The translations under genes were made by a program, and so were the position numbers. A DNA stretch of 64,000 nucleotides from an uncultured Oscillospiraceae bacterium (GTDB lineage: Bacteria > Bacillota > Clostridia > Oscillospirales > Oscillospiraceae): NCBI GenBank assembly GCA_910584395.1, contig CAJUAS010000001.1, forward strand, positions 104,164 to 168,163, in the 5' to 3' direction. Of this stretch, positions 1 through 12,400 are shown one piece after another. The notes beneath the pieces are model-generated. The model did no database searches. It had not been told where the DNA came from and saw only the letters and a program-made list of their open reading frames with translations. Each line of letters begins with the position of its first letter. Position 1 is the first letter of the stretch.

Positions 1-440
1 CTTCTTGGTGAGGAAGAGGCTGTAATTCTCGCCCGCAGCGATGTCCACGATATAATCGTCAGGCTGGCGGAGGTACTTACTCACGTCCACCACGGTGGGG
101 GTGACGATATTCTCGGTCTTGCCCGTACCAAGCTGGCCGTAGGCGTTGTTGCCCCAAACCACCAGCTCATGCTCGGTGGTAAGAGCGATGGTGAAGTTCG
201 AGCCGACGGCGATCTTGCTCACCACCATGCTCACCAGTTTGTCGTCCAGCAGGCCGGTCATACCCGCGCCGATGATCTGCTGGGGCGAGGTGTAGCTGAT
301 GGCGTCCACCGTGCCCTTGCCCAGACGGCCGTCGGAAATGCCGGTGGTGGTGTCGTAGTTCGCGCCGAAGGTCCACACCGTGCCGTCGTCTCGGAGAACA
401 ACGGAGAAGTTCTCCCCTGCACCGGCCATGGGATAGGTAT
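1..440 (-). repeat. RCC1 propeller 25 (partial)
   Basis: Blades near 370 and 145, and the opening strand of a third at the window edge. The module continues outside the window. Confidence 0.9.
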
Positions 441-3400
441 CACTGGGGTCATTTTCCCGATCCAGCTCCACGCTGCCGTCGTCGTTGACGGTGTTGTAGG
501 GCAGCGGCTTGCCGTACACCCGCAGGAAGGCGGAGTACTTGTAGCCAGTGGCGGGATCGGTGTACTCGGCGATGATGTAGGACACGCCGAAGCCCACCAC
601 CTTCACCACGGCGGCGTCGTGGGCCTCGTCCTTCACGACCTTGGCCACGGCTTCGTTGAGGGAGCGGAAGGTCACATCCTCCGCCTTGACCTTGCGAACC
701 ACGTTGGCGTTGATGAGGTTGAAGCCGTCCCATGTCTTGGTGCCCAGCGCGTTGAGGTCGAGGATGATCTCCCCGCCCACAAAGCGGGCGTAATCATAAT
801 CCACCCGGCTGACGTTCTTGGTCACGGACGCGTCGTCGCGCACCGCGGCCCAGTCGCCCTTGGTCTCGTCCCAAGTGATCTCATTGAGGTAGAAGCCCAA
901 GATCCGCTGATCCACGCCCACCCGGACGCCCTGATGCTCCATGGACGCGTCCGACTCGGTAGAGCCAAGCTGGTGTGCATCGTTGCGGCCGGTGGCATAG
1001 ACCGTGCCGTCCTCCAGCCAGACCACCGTGTGGTTCTTGCCTGCGCTGACGCCCAAGACGCGAACGGTCTTGCCGTCCAGAACCACGGTGTCGCCCTCGC
1101 GGACGGTGGTGGTCGCGCCGGTCTCCACCTCCTGCCGGATGCCAAGGGCAAGCAGCTCCTTGTCCAGCTCGGTGACGGGCTGCTGGCGGTAGGTCACATT
1201 GGTGAGCAGCTCGGCGTAGTCATACCCGGCCTCAGCATTGGGATCGTCGGCGCGGCCCAGCTGGCCGTAACGGTTGAAGCCCCATGTGTAGAGCGCACCG
1301 GAGAGGCCCACGGCGGCCAGATGGCTCTCGCCCACGGCCACGTCGCTGACCGATTCGGGCAGCTTCACCTGCTCGGGCAAGCCCTGCTTCTCCACGCCGC
1401 TGGCGCCGCGCTCCTCGGTCAGGCTGCCGAACACCCACAGCGTGCCGTCCTTGCGGACGACGGCGGAGGTCTGGTAGCCCGCATAGATGGCAGCCGCATC
1501 GGAGAAGGACGTCCGCATGGGCACGACTTGGAAGGTCTCGTTCAAGGTGACGCTCTTATTCGTTCCGGGATGGTAATCCTGATCGACCAGATCGCGGGCA
1601 GTGCCCAACTGGCCGTAGCGGTTGTCGCCCCATGCGTACACATTGCCATACTGGTCAAGGGCAAGGATGTGGTCGTCGCCGGCGGCGACCTTCACGATGT
1701 TGGTGAGGTAAACCTTGCTGGGATCGTTGACGCCGGCGGCATCCCACCATTCCTCGCCCCGCTTGCCCACGTCATAGCCGGCCATCTCGGGATCAACAAT
1801 GGATTCATAGTACATATTCGCGCCGGTGCGCTGGCCGCGCAGTACCTTGGCGGGCCACTGGACGCGGTTGTTCACCAAACGCTCACGCTCGTAGCCGTAG
1901 GTCTCGTTGACCTTGCCCTCCATAGCGCCGGTGCGGTTGATGCCCAAGACGCCGTAGTAGTTGGCGCCCCAAGTGTAGACGAAGCCGTCGGTATCCACCG
2001 CCACGGAGAACTGCCGTCCGGCGGCGATGTCCACGATGTTGGCGAGGAAGTCGCCTGTGACCTCCTGCGCGCCCTTGAGGACACGCACGGGGGTGGGACG
2101 GCTGGTGACGGCGGTCTCGCCGCCGGTCTCGCCGCCCAGCTGGAAGTTGTCGTTGTTGCCCCAAGCGTACACATAGCCCTTGCGATCCAGCGCAAGGATG
2201 TGGTTGTAGCCTGCGGCCAGCTTAACGATGTCCTTCAGATAGTCGCCGTAGGCCACGTCCGCGCCGGTATAGGCGCGCACCTGCATGGGCGTCTCGATCC
2301 GGGCGCGGCCCGTATCACCCACGCCCGTGCCGCCCACGCCGGCCACGTTGCGACCCCAAGTCCAGACCGTACCATCGCTCATCAGAGCCACGGTGAAGTC
2401 CTCGTAGGAGACCACCATGGGCGTGGTATCCACGCTGGAGTCCTCCAGCAGACGCTTGATCTCCTCGTCGTCCTGATGGCGGTACTCAATGGTGACGTGC
2501 TTCACCCCGCGGCCCGCCTCGAAGGTGTCCGCGTCGGTGTTGTTGGTCAGGTAACGGTCGGAAATGGTCAGGGTGGCGGTCTCAAAGCGCTGATCCTTGT
2601 CCCCGTGGGGCAGAACCACCCAGTCCTCCTGACTGGTGAACTGCGTCATATTGGAGGAGACCATGGACAGATCCTCCACCCGGTTGGTGTCGCTGGAGTA
2701 GTTACGCAGGAGGTTCAGATAGAAGTGATCCATCTCGTAGACGGAGTCCTTCTTGAGGATAAACACCTGCTTGTCGCCCAGCACCAGCTTATCGGGCATG
2801 GGATTGGCGGAGTTGAAGAGCGTACCGTCGGCAATGACCGCGTTCATATCGGGCACACGCACCATGGAGGAGAAGAGCTGAGCCTGATTCCGGGCCGCGG
2901 CGCGGCGCATCGAGCGAGTGGACATTACGGCGGGTACTTCCTCCACCTCGTCCAGCGCCATGAGGGCGGCGGACTCGCTCTCCTCCGTCTCGTCGGCGGA
3001 GACGGCGGCGGTCTTCGCCTCGGTGAGGTAGCCCACCAGCGCGTCGAAGCCGTAATGGTCAAGGAAGGCCATGATCTCGCCCTCGTCGGCGCCGGCAAAC
3101 TCGTCCTTGAGGTTGAGAATGGCAGCGTAGCCGATCTCCAGCGTCTTGTTCGCGCCCACTGCCTGCGGCAGGAGGGACTGGGCTACGCGGTCGGGATTCT
3201 GACCGATGCCCAGATTGCCGGTGACGTTGCTGCCCCAGCCGTAGATCGCGCCGTTGGCGTCCAGCGCAAACACCGTGCCGCCGGTGGTCGCCAGCGTAGA
3301 CGGCGCAGTCTGGGCCGCCGTGCGGGCGGCGGCGATCAGGGCCGCTGCCTCCTCGGCGGAAGTGGTGTCGGAGATGACAGGGGTCTCAACGCCCGTATAG

Positions 3401-6400
3401 AAGTTGCTGCGGGCGGAAAGCTCGGTGGCGTAGAGACGGTCATAACGCGTCCCGTCGCCCTGCTGGCCGAGCTGGCCCGCGCCCCATGTATACACCAGAC
3501 CGCTCTCGGTGACCGCCATGGAGACGTTGCCGCCGGCGGCGATGTGGATCACGGGGTCGGTTGCGCCGAGGACGGAGCGGTCGGCGCGCAGTACCTGAAC
3601 CGCCGTACTGCCGGAGGCGGCGGTCGTGCCGTTGCCCAACTGGCCGTTGCTGTTTGCCCCGGCGGCGTACACCGTACCGTCGGTCTTCAGATAGAGTACA
3701 TGGTTCGCGCCGGCCGCGATGGCCGCCACGTTGGAAACGCTGGCCAGACCGGCCGCGTTGCCGGAAGTGCTCAGGGTGATGAGGGTATTGCCCATGAAGT
3801 CCGCATCCCGCAGCCCGGAGGTGGAAGCGGCCACCCGGTATTCGTTGCGGACAAAGACGTTGTCGTTATAGATGGCAGTGTACTGGAAGAGGTAGAGCGT
3901 GCCGCTGGCAGTGATAAAGCCCGCGCGGTCTGTGCCCGCCACGGCCTTCACCGGCTTGGCGTTGATGTACACATAGTTGCCCTGTCCGTTCACGGTGGTC
4001 ACGTTCTCCGCCAGACCCGCGCGGCCGCGGTAATCGTCGGGACGGCTGGCGTCGGTCTGGTCGTTGACGGTGGGCACGGTCGTCCACGTGCGGCCCAAAT
4101 TGCTGTACACCGTGCGGTTGGAGCCGGTGGGCGTGCCGTTGGTCTCGCGGCCCCAAGTGTACACGTTGCCGTTGACGTCCACCGCCACAGCGTGCTGGCC
4201 GGAGGCGGCAATGGAGACGATATCCTTCAAAATGTTGGTGTTGCGGTAGCTGTCGTCCTTGACCACCTGCGTGGGCACGTTGACATAGTTCACGTCGGTG
4301 GCGGAGTCAATGCCCAACTGGCCGTAGGCATTGTTGCCCCAAGCCCAGACCGTGCCGTCCGCCTTCAGGGCGAGGGTAAAGTCTGCGCCGGACACCACGG
4401 CGGGCCGGAAGCCCGTGTACGCCTCGTTGGGGGCGTTGATCTCGGTGGTGCGGGTAACGATCAGGGTAAAGGTGACGCTCAGGCCGCTCTTTACCTCGGT
4501 GATGGTGATGACAGTCGTGCCTTCCGTGCCGTTGCGGATGATGTTGTCGTCGCCCTTGTACTCGGCCACCACGGGACGGATGGTGAAGTCTCGCTTGCCG
4601 CCGTTGTTGACCTCGGTCACGTCTACGATGGGCACGGAGGTGGTGACACGGAAGCTGCCGTCGTTGCTCAGCGTGCCCAGACCGAACACGTTGAGCAGGC
4701 CGCTGTTATCCAGCAGCAGCGCCAGATCGGTCAGGGTCAGGTACTGGCTGTTGTCGATGGTCACGGTGTTGTTGACCGGCGTCATGGCGGTATCATTCCC
4801 GCCGTCGCGGTCGTAACGGGTCAGGGTATAGCTGATGCTGCGGGCCACGGCAGCGCCGGCGGCCTGCTTCTCCACCACGGAAGGCGTGGTGACGGCAGCG
4901 GCGGCGTTGCCGCCCATGCCAAGCTGGCCGTGGTCGTTGCGGCCGGAGGTCAGGACATAGCCGTCGTCCCGGAGCATGACCACGTGCTCGCCGCCCACAT
5001 CGATCTGGCGGATGTTGGTGAGGTAGCCGTTGTCCACATTGGGCGCAACACCGGTGTTCTCATCCTCGCCGTTGACAAAGTCTCCGCTGTCCTCGGTGTT
5101 GTGGGGATAGAAGTTCACGGCGGCGTACAGCTTGGTGGCGGCGGAGCCGTCCGCCAGCTGGCCGTAGGTGTTTTGACCCCAAGTGTAGACCTGATTGTCG
5201 GTGGTGAAGGCGAAGGAGGCGTACCCGCCGGCGGCGATGCCCGCAATGTGGCGGATGGGCACGGCCGCGCCGGAGGTATTCTGGGTGGTAAGCACCTTGA
5301 CGGGGTAGTAGCGGTTCTGCTGGTCGCCTGTACCCAGAGAGCCAAGGTGGTTATAGCCGAAGGCGTAGACGTTGCCGCTGTCATAGTGGCCACCCAGATC
5401 GCCGTAGAGGGAGGCGTCCTCACCCAAGAACACGTCGTCGGTGAGCAGCAGGGTGTAGGTGTTGCCTGCGGCGATGTCCACCACCGTGTGGTCATAGCTG
5501 AAGGGGTACATCCCCTCGCTCAGCACTTCCCGCGGCTGGTAGTCGTAGCTGGGATCTGCGCCGTTGGCGGAGCGGGGCAGACCGATGCCAAGCTGGCCTT
5601 GATCGTTGTCGCCCCAAGTGTAGACCGCTCCGCCTGCGGTCAGCGCCACCGCGTGACGGTCGCCGGCGGCAATCTTCACCACGCCGTCCAGCTTATACGG
5701 GGTATGGGTGTTCTCCAACTGGGCGGAGGAGGTGGAGAAGCCATAGACCTGCATGGGACGGGTCACGTCGGCAGCCCCGGTGTTGATGCCCGCCTGACCC
5801 TTTTCGTTGCGGCCCCAGCTCCACACCTGACCCTGCTCGTCCAGCGCGAGGGTGAAGTAGTCGCCGGCCACCACGTCCACGAACTTGTATTTGTTGTCCA
5901 CGTCCAGACGGACGGGGGTCTGCGCCCACAGGTGGTTATCGACGGCGCCGTGAGTCCCGCGGCCAAGCTGGCCGTAGTAGTTGTGACCCCAAGTCCACAG
6001 CTTGCCCTCTTCGTCCACCGCCACAGCGTGGTAGAGACCGGCGGCGATGGCGACCACCTTCACGGTGTGTTCGGGGATGCTGTTCAGGGACTCGTCCACG
6101 TCGGGCGTCTCGGGATCGTCCGCCACATTGACGGCGGGAACGGTGAGCACCACTTCCCCGGCCACATTGGCGGGGACGGTGTCTGTGTCACGGCCCAGAA
6201 CGCCGTTTTCGGTGATGCCCCATGTGTAGAGCTTACCGTCGGCGGTGAGGGCCATGGAGAAGTCGTTGCCCGCAGCCACCTGAGGCGCGATGGTGTTGAC
6301 CTCCGGCGCGCCCAGAGAGCGGTTCACGTGGAGGGTGACCACGCCGACCTCCAGATAGAGGCCGTTGGCGTCCATATGCTCCATGTCGCGGATGATGACC

Positions 6401-9400
6401 GTCACCGTACCGGACGCATCCTGCGCGGTGATGGTGCCGTCGTCGGCAATGGCCACGATATTCTTACCGCCGGACTGGATCTCCACGCGGTAACGGCCGG
6501 AGTCGGCGTTGTTGGCGTTCACCGCCTCGATCTTGCGGCTCTGATAGGTGTTGAGGTCGAAGTAATACGGGTTATTGGTCACCACGCGGGTAAACTTGAT
6601 GCTCTGGCCCGGATAGAGGATGACGGAGGGATCTTCGTTGCCGATGGTCTCCGCCACGCCGTTGCGGGTAAACTCAATGGGCTGGAGGCCATAGCGGTCG
6701 CCGGTGATCCGGTGGAGGACGTCCTTGTCGCGGTCGTCCATGACACCGTCGCCGTTCTGGTCGGTGAAGCCGTCCTTCAGACCCAGCGCGGCGTTGGCCT
6801 CGCTGCCGTAGGCATAGAGCGCGCCGTCCTCGGTGGAGAGGATCAGGTGGCTGTCCGCCACGCCCACCGCAAACACGTCGGTGAGGAGACCCTCGGTAGG
6901 CTCGGCGGCGTTGTCGTCGGCCTGAGTGGTGGTGCTGAGGTAGGCTTCGCCCACCGCCACCAAATCGCTCTCGGCGATCATGGTGTCGGATACATTCTTC
7001 CAGTGATAGACTTGGCCCTGCGCGTCCACGTTGGTGGGATCGTCCGCAGCGGTGCTGGTCTTGGAGGTCACCAGCGCCAAGGAGTTATGGAGGGCGTCCA
7101 TACGGTAGATCAGATCCTCGCCGCCGTCGGCGCGGGTGAGGTCGAGACGGGTGGCGGCGGACTTCACTTCGCCGTTCACCTGACCCCAGATCCAGACATG
7201 GCCGTTGTGGTCGAGGGCCACGGAGAAGTTGTCGCCGGCGTCAATGGCCACGATGTTGGTGAGGATCTCGCCGCCCTCGGCCACCACCTGAACGGGGTCG
7301 TTGTAGCGGCCGTTGCCCACGCCGTGCTGGCCGGCGGTCTCGCCGTTGCCCAGCTGGCCGTAAGCGTCGTTGCCGAAGGCCCAGACCGTGCCGTCGCCCT
7401 TGAGCATGAGGGTGTGGTTCTTCCCGGCGGCGATGTCGGTGGTGTTGGCCGCCTTCATCCGCATGGCGGCGGCGAAGTTGGTGTAGCCAATCTTGTCGCG
7501 GCCCGCTTCGCCGGCGTTATTCCAGCCCCAGACATACACCGTGCCGTCCTCCATGAGGGCCACGGCGTGCTCGTCGCCCGCGGCAACCTTGATGGCGCGG
7601 TTGGTGTAATACTCATTATAGTAGGTCTCCAGCTCGCCGGTGGCGGGATCGAGCTTGTTGTTGGTCTCATCAAAGGCGTAGTTGGGCGTCATGCCGTCGC
7701 CCACGGAGCTGTCGTAAGTACCGAAGGACTCGCCGTCGGCGTTGACGCCGTAAGGCCCGTAGAACCCGGCGTGATAGGTCTCATAAGAGCCGTCAAACTT
7801 CAACTGCTGGCCCAGACGCACGTCGGGGTTTCCGTTCAGGGTGTTGGGATAGGTGTACTGCACCGCGTCCAGCTTCACCGCGTAGAGTACGCCGTCGGCG
7901 TTCTTGTGGCCCAGCGCAGCGATGGACTGGTTGGAGGTGTTGCCCTGACCCAGCTGGCCGTGGTCGTTGAGACCCCAAGTATAGACCTCGCCGCTGCCCT
8001 TGAGGAACACGGTGAAGTACTTGCCGCCGGCGATCTGGGTCACGCCGGTGAGATAGCCGCTCTCATCCTGCGGGTCGCGCACCTGCGTGGGCACAAACAC
8101 GGGGGTGTCGCTGGCGGAGTTGATGGAGCTGAGGTTGTTGTAGCTCTGGTTTGCGCCCCAGCTCCACACCGTGCCGTCGCTCTTCAGGGCGAAGGAGTAC
8201 TCCTCACCCAGCACAATGGCGGGTGTGGCAGTCTGATGGACGAGGGTATGCTCCCCTTCCACGCCCCGCAGGCCGGTGGTGCCGATGGAGGAGGTGGCGT
8301 CGTAGTCGGTCAGCTCGTCGTCGAAGAAGGCCACGCGGATCTGGGCGGTGTAGCCCGTCTCGTCGTCGGTGACGGTGACATAGGTATACATCCCCGGCTC
8401 AACGTTGGCCCAGTTGATGACGGCCAGACCGGGCACGGTGTCGGAGAAGGTGATCAAACGGGTGTTGAGAGAACGCCAGCGGAGCTTGCGGCTCTTGTCC
8501 TCCCCTTCCTTGGCGGTGCCGTCGGCGGTATAGAGGCCGGGATACCACACCGCCTCGGTGAGCAGGCTGAAGGTGTCGGTGCGCTGGACGGCGATCTTCT
8601 CAGGCAGGATGTGGAAGGTCTGCTTCTCATGGGCCAGCAGCCGGATCTCCCACGGACGGTGGGTGGAGTAGACCGGCGTGCCGTTCTCCTGCTCCACGTC
8701 CACCTGCTGGAGCGCCAGACGCTCGGTGCGAATCTGGGCGTAATAGACCTGCTCAGGGTTGGCAATGGTGGTGGAGTCAGTCGTCTCGGCGTTGCCCACG
8801 CCCAGCTGGCCCTTTGTATTGCTGCCCCAGCTCCACAGCGTGCCGTCGCTCTTGAGGACGCTGGTCACGTTGTTGCCCATGGCAAAGCCGTAGCTCTGCT
8901 TGCCCTTGGTGGTCTTGGCGTCGTTGTGATTGAGGCCGGTGTCGCTGTAATCCCAAAGGTCGGTGGGGATGGAATCCACAGCGTCGGCGGCCAGCTTGGT
9001 AAAGCCAGTGGCGTTGCCGCCCCACTGGAACACATGGCCGTCCTTGGTCATGACGCCGCTGGCAATGCCGCCCACGGCGATGGCGGAGATCCGATCCGTC
9101 TCGGCCAGCTGCGCGGCCACGGTGGTGGTAACGTCGTTGTCGTCCTCGTCCTTGGTGGTGACGCTGTAGCCCAGAGTCAGACCATTGACCAGAATAGGCC
9201 GCTTGGCATTGGCGGTGCTCTCCGGGGTCAGCTGGCGGTTTGCGCCGCTGCCGATGGCGAAGAGGCTGCCGCTCTTGTCGCTCTGAATGTGTGTTGCACT
9301 CTCGCCGTCCACGTTGGTGGGCACGGCCGCGCCGGGCTCGTTGCCAACCTTGTTCATGCCCAGCAGGAGCATATGGTCGTTGCCCGCAGAGCTGAAGCCG

Positions 9401-12400
9401 GCAGCCACCAGAGACACGTCCCGCAGGTAATTGCCCACGCCATTGACTTGGTTGCCTTCCCGCACCGCCATGGGCACACGCTGGATGCCCTCGGAGGACA
9501 GCCCGCCGCTGTGGGTGGAGGTCAAACTCTGGTCGCCGATGTCATAGCCGTTGCCTTCCATCTTGCCGAAGGTGTAGACATACCCGCCGGTGGTGCGGAC
9601 GACGGAGTAGCCCCGTCCGGCGTACACGCTCTCGGCGTTGGTGATGAAGCCCTCGTTATAAATGAGGTTCTCGCGGTTGTCGTCCGCCGCCATCAGCTTG
9701 TTTTTGTCCTCCGCGCTGTTCACCAGACCGCCCCGCTGCAGACGGACGGGGGTGGTGACGTCGCTGGAGCTGTTCTCCCGCCAGTTGACGGCGCGGGTGT
9801 TGGTCGCACCCCAGCCGTAGGCGTAGCCGATGTCGGTGACGGCCAGAGAGTGGTCTGCGCCGCCGGAAACCTGAACGATATGGCCCTGAACGCCGGAGAG
9901 GTTGGTCTTGACAGGATAGCGCTGGTTGCTGGTGTTGCCGTTACCCAGCTGGCCGTGGTCGTTGAGACCCCAAGCCCACAGGGTTACCTCGCCGGTCTCG
10001 GCGTTGGGGGCGGAGATGGCGAAGGAATGATTCGCGCCCACGGCGATGTCCACGATGCCGCGGAGGTAGTCGTTGCCGTTCTCGCCGCGCACCTGAACGG
10101 GAGAGTACTCATACGCGCCCGTGCCGGTCGTACCGTCGCCCAACTGGCCGTAGGTGTTGTCGCCCCAAGCCCAGACCGTGCCGTCGGACTTCAGGGCCAG
10201 CGCGAAGTGTTCGCCATAGACCACCTTGGGGGCGGTGAGCTTGGCATTGGTGGACTCGGTGCGATCCTCCCGCGGACGGACAAGGATGTTCATCATGCGG
10301 GTGACCTGCGTGGTGTTCTCCCGGATGAGGACGGTCACTGTGCCGAAGGCGTTGGGCATGGGGCGCAGCTCGAACCAGCCGTTTGCCGCGTCCGCATAGA
10401 CGGTCAGGATGGACTCGTCAGAGGAGATCACGGTAAAGTCGGCGGTGGTCAGGTCGCGGGTGGTGATGGAGTGGACGCCCTTGTCAATGCCGGTCGCCCC
10501 CACCACGTCGGTGCTCTCAAACGGGAACAGGAAGTCCTCGGTATCCTCGATACCGCTGGTTCTGTAAAGGTTTGTGCCGATGGTGACATACCGCTGGAGG
10601 TTGTTCACCGTCTCGGTGGTGGTCACATCGGGGGTCGTGATGCCGTCCTCGGCGGGAACGCCGGGGGTCACGGTGGTCTTGGTATAGCGCAGGGGGATCC
10701 GCAGGGCGTCGCCCTCGGTCAAAATGGTGCGCTCCACGTTGAGGTGGCCGGTGGTGGCCGTGCCGTCGGCGGTGGAATCGGTCGCACCCCGGAGGGTGTA
10801 CTGGGTCAAGGCGTGGTCGAAGTCCCGCTCGTCCACGACGGCCGCGCCGCCCTGCTTAAAGTCGGTGACATAGTCCACCTTGCCGATGTAGATGCTCTCC
10901 TCGTCCGGCGCGCCCACCAAAACAGGCACGTTGGGGGAGCTAACGTTCTTGCTGTCGCCCAAAGACGCGCTGCCGCTCAGGTGGTGCTTGCCGCCGAAGG
11001 AGTTGGGAACCCGGTTGTACGCACCCTTCAGATAAGTACCCTCGCCGATCGTACCCATGGCGTAAACCGTGCCGGGCACATGGGCCTCCTGCGTGAGCAA
11101 TGTGCCGTCCGCATTGGTGAGGCGGACGTCATTCTTATAAATGGTGGTCTGGGCGTGGTTCACGGCAATGGACTGTGCGCCGAGGAAGGGCTCGGTGCTG
11201 TTCACGCCGGCCTTGCCGCTGTCGCGGCTCTCCCCTGCCGCCACCTTGGAGATGGCGGTGACCACAGTCGCGCCGCTCTTGCCCACCTGACCGCGGGCAT
11301 TGTCGCCCCATGCGTAGATCTGGCCGTCGGCGTCGATGGCCATGGAGGAATTGCCGCCGGCGAAGATGCGGGTGATCTTCACGCCGTTGTGCGCGCCGGT
11401 GGCAGTGACCTTCACAGGCACGGTGGAGAACTTGTTCGCGCCGGATTCGCCGTTGCCAAGCTGGCCGTAGGTGTTGTCACCCCATGCCCAGACCTGACCT
11501 GCGCCGTCCAGAGCCAGAATGTGGCCGTCGCCGGCGGCGAGATCCACGATATCGGTGAGATAGTTGGTGGAGGTGGCCTGTTCGCCGGCCTTGACCTGAA
11601 CGGGATAGATGCGGTCAAGCTCACTGCCGTCGCCCAGCGCGCCGCGGGAATCCCAAGACGGGGTGTACTGATACACTGCGCCGTGCTGGTGCGCGCCGCT
11701 CTGCGTCTGGGTGCTGGAATTGCCCTTGGAATTGATACCCCAAGTAAACACCGTGCCCGAAGAGGTCAGGGCGGCGGAGAACTCATCGCCTGCCACTAAC
11801 TTGGTGATCCGCGCGCCGTAGTTTGCGGCGGTCATGTTGGCGTTGGCCTTGGCGGAGTTGCTGGAGGTGGTCAGGTTGTCGCTCAAAGTGTTGGTGGTGA
11901 GATAGTCCGTGCCGTGGAGGCCCAGAACGGTCACAGGCACCAGCTTGGTAATGTAGTTGCTGGCGTCGGAGTAGGAGGTGTTGGTATCGGGGGCAACATT
12001 GCCCTGATAGCCGTACTGGCTGTCGGCATAGTAGTGCTCGGAGTTCACCGTCCGGTTGTGCCATTCGCCGGGCATGGCGTCGCCCGCGCGCATAGCCGCG
12101 CCGAAGGAGCGCAGGGCGTCATAGTTGTAGCCATGATCCCAGTTGCCGTGGTGGTAACTGCCGGAACAGTAATGCTCGTCATAGTCGGTATCGCCATTGT
12201 CCGCCTTGAACGCCTGAGGCTCGGAGAAGTCCACGTTCACATAGTCGATGGGCTGATACGTGCCCGAGTTGCCCCAGTAGATGACCGTGCCGTCCGCCCG
12301 GAGGGCGATGGCAAAGTCGCGGCCTGCGGCGATTTGGACAGCGTTCGACAGGTAGGGATTGGCGGAATAGCCGGAAATGCCGTGGGTACCGTTAACTTCC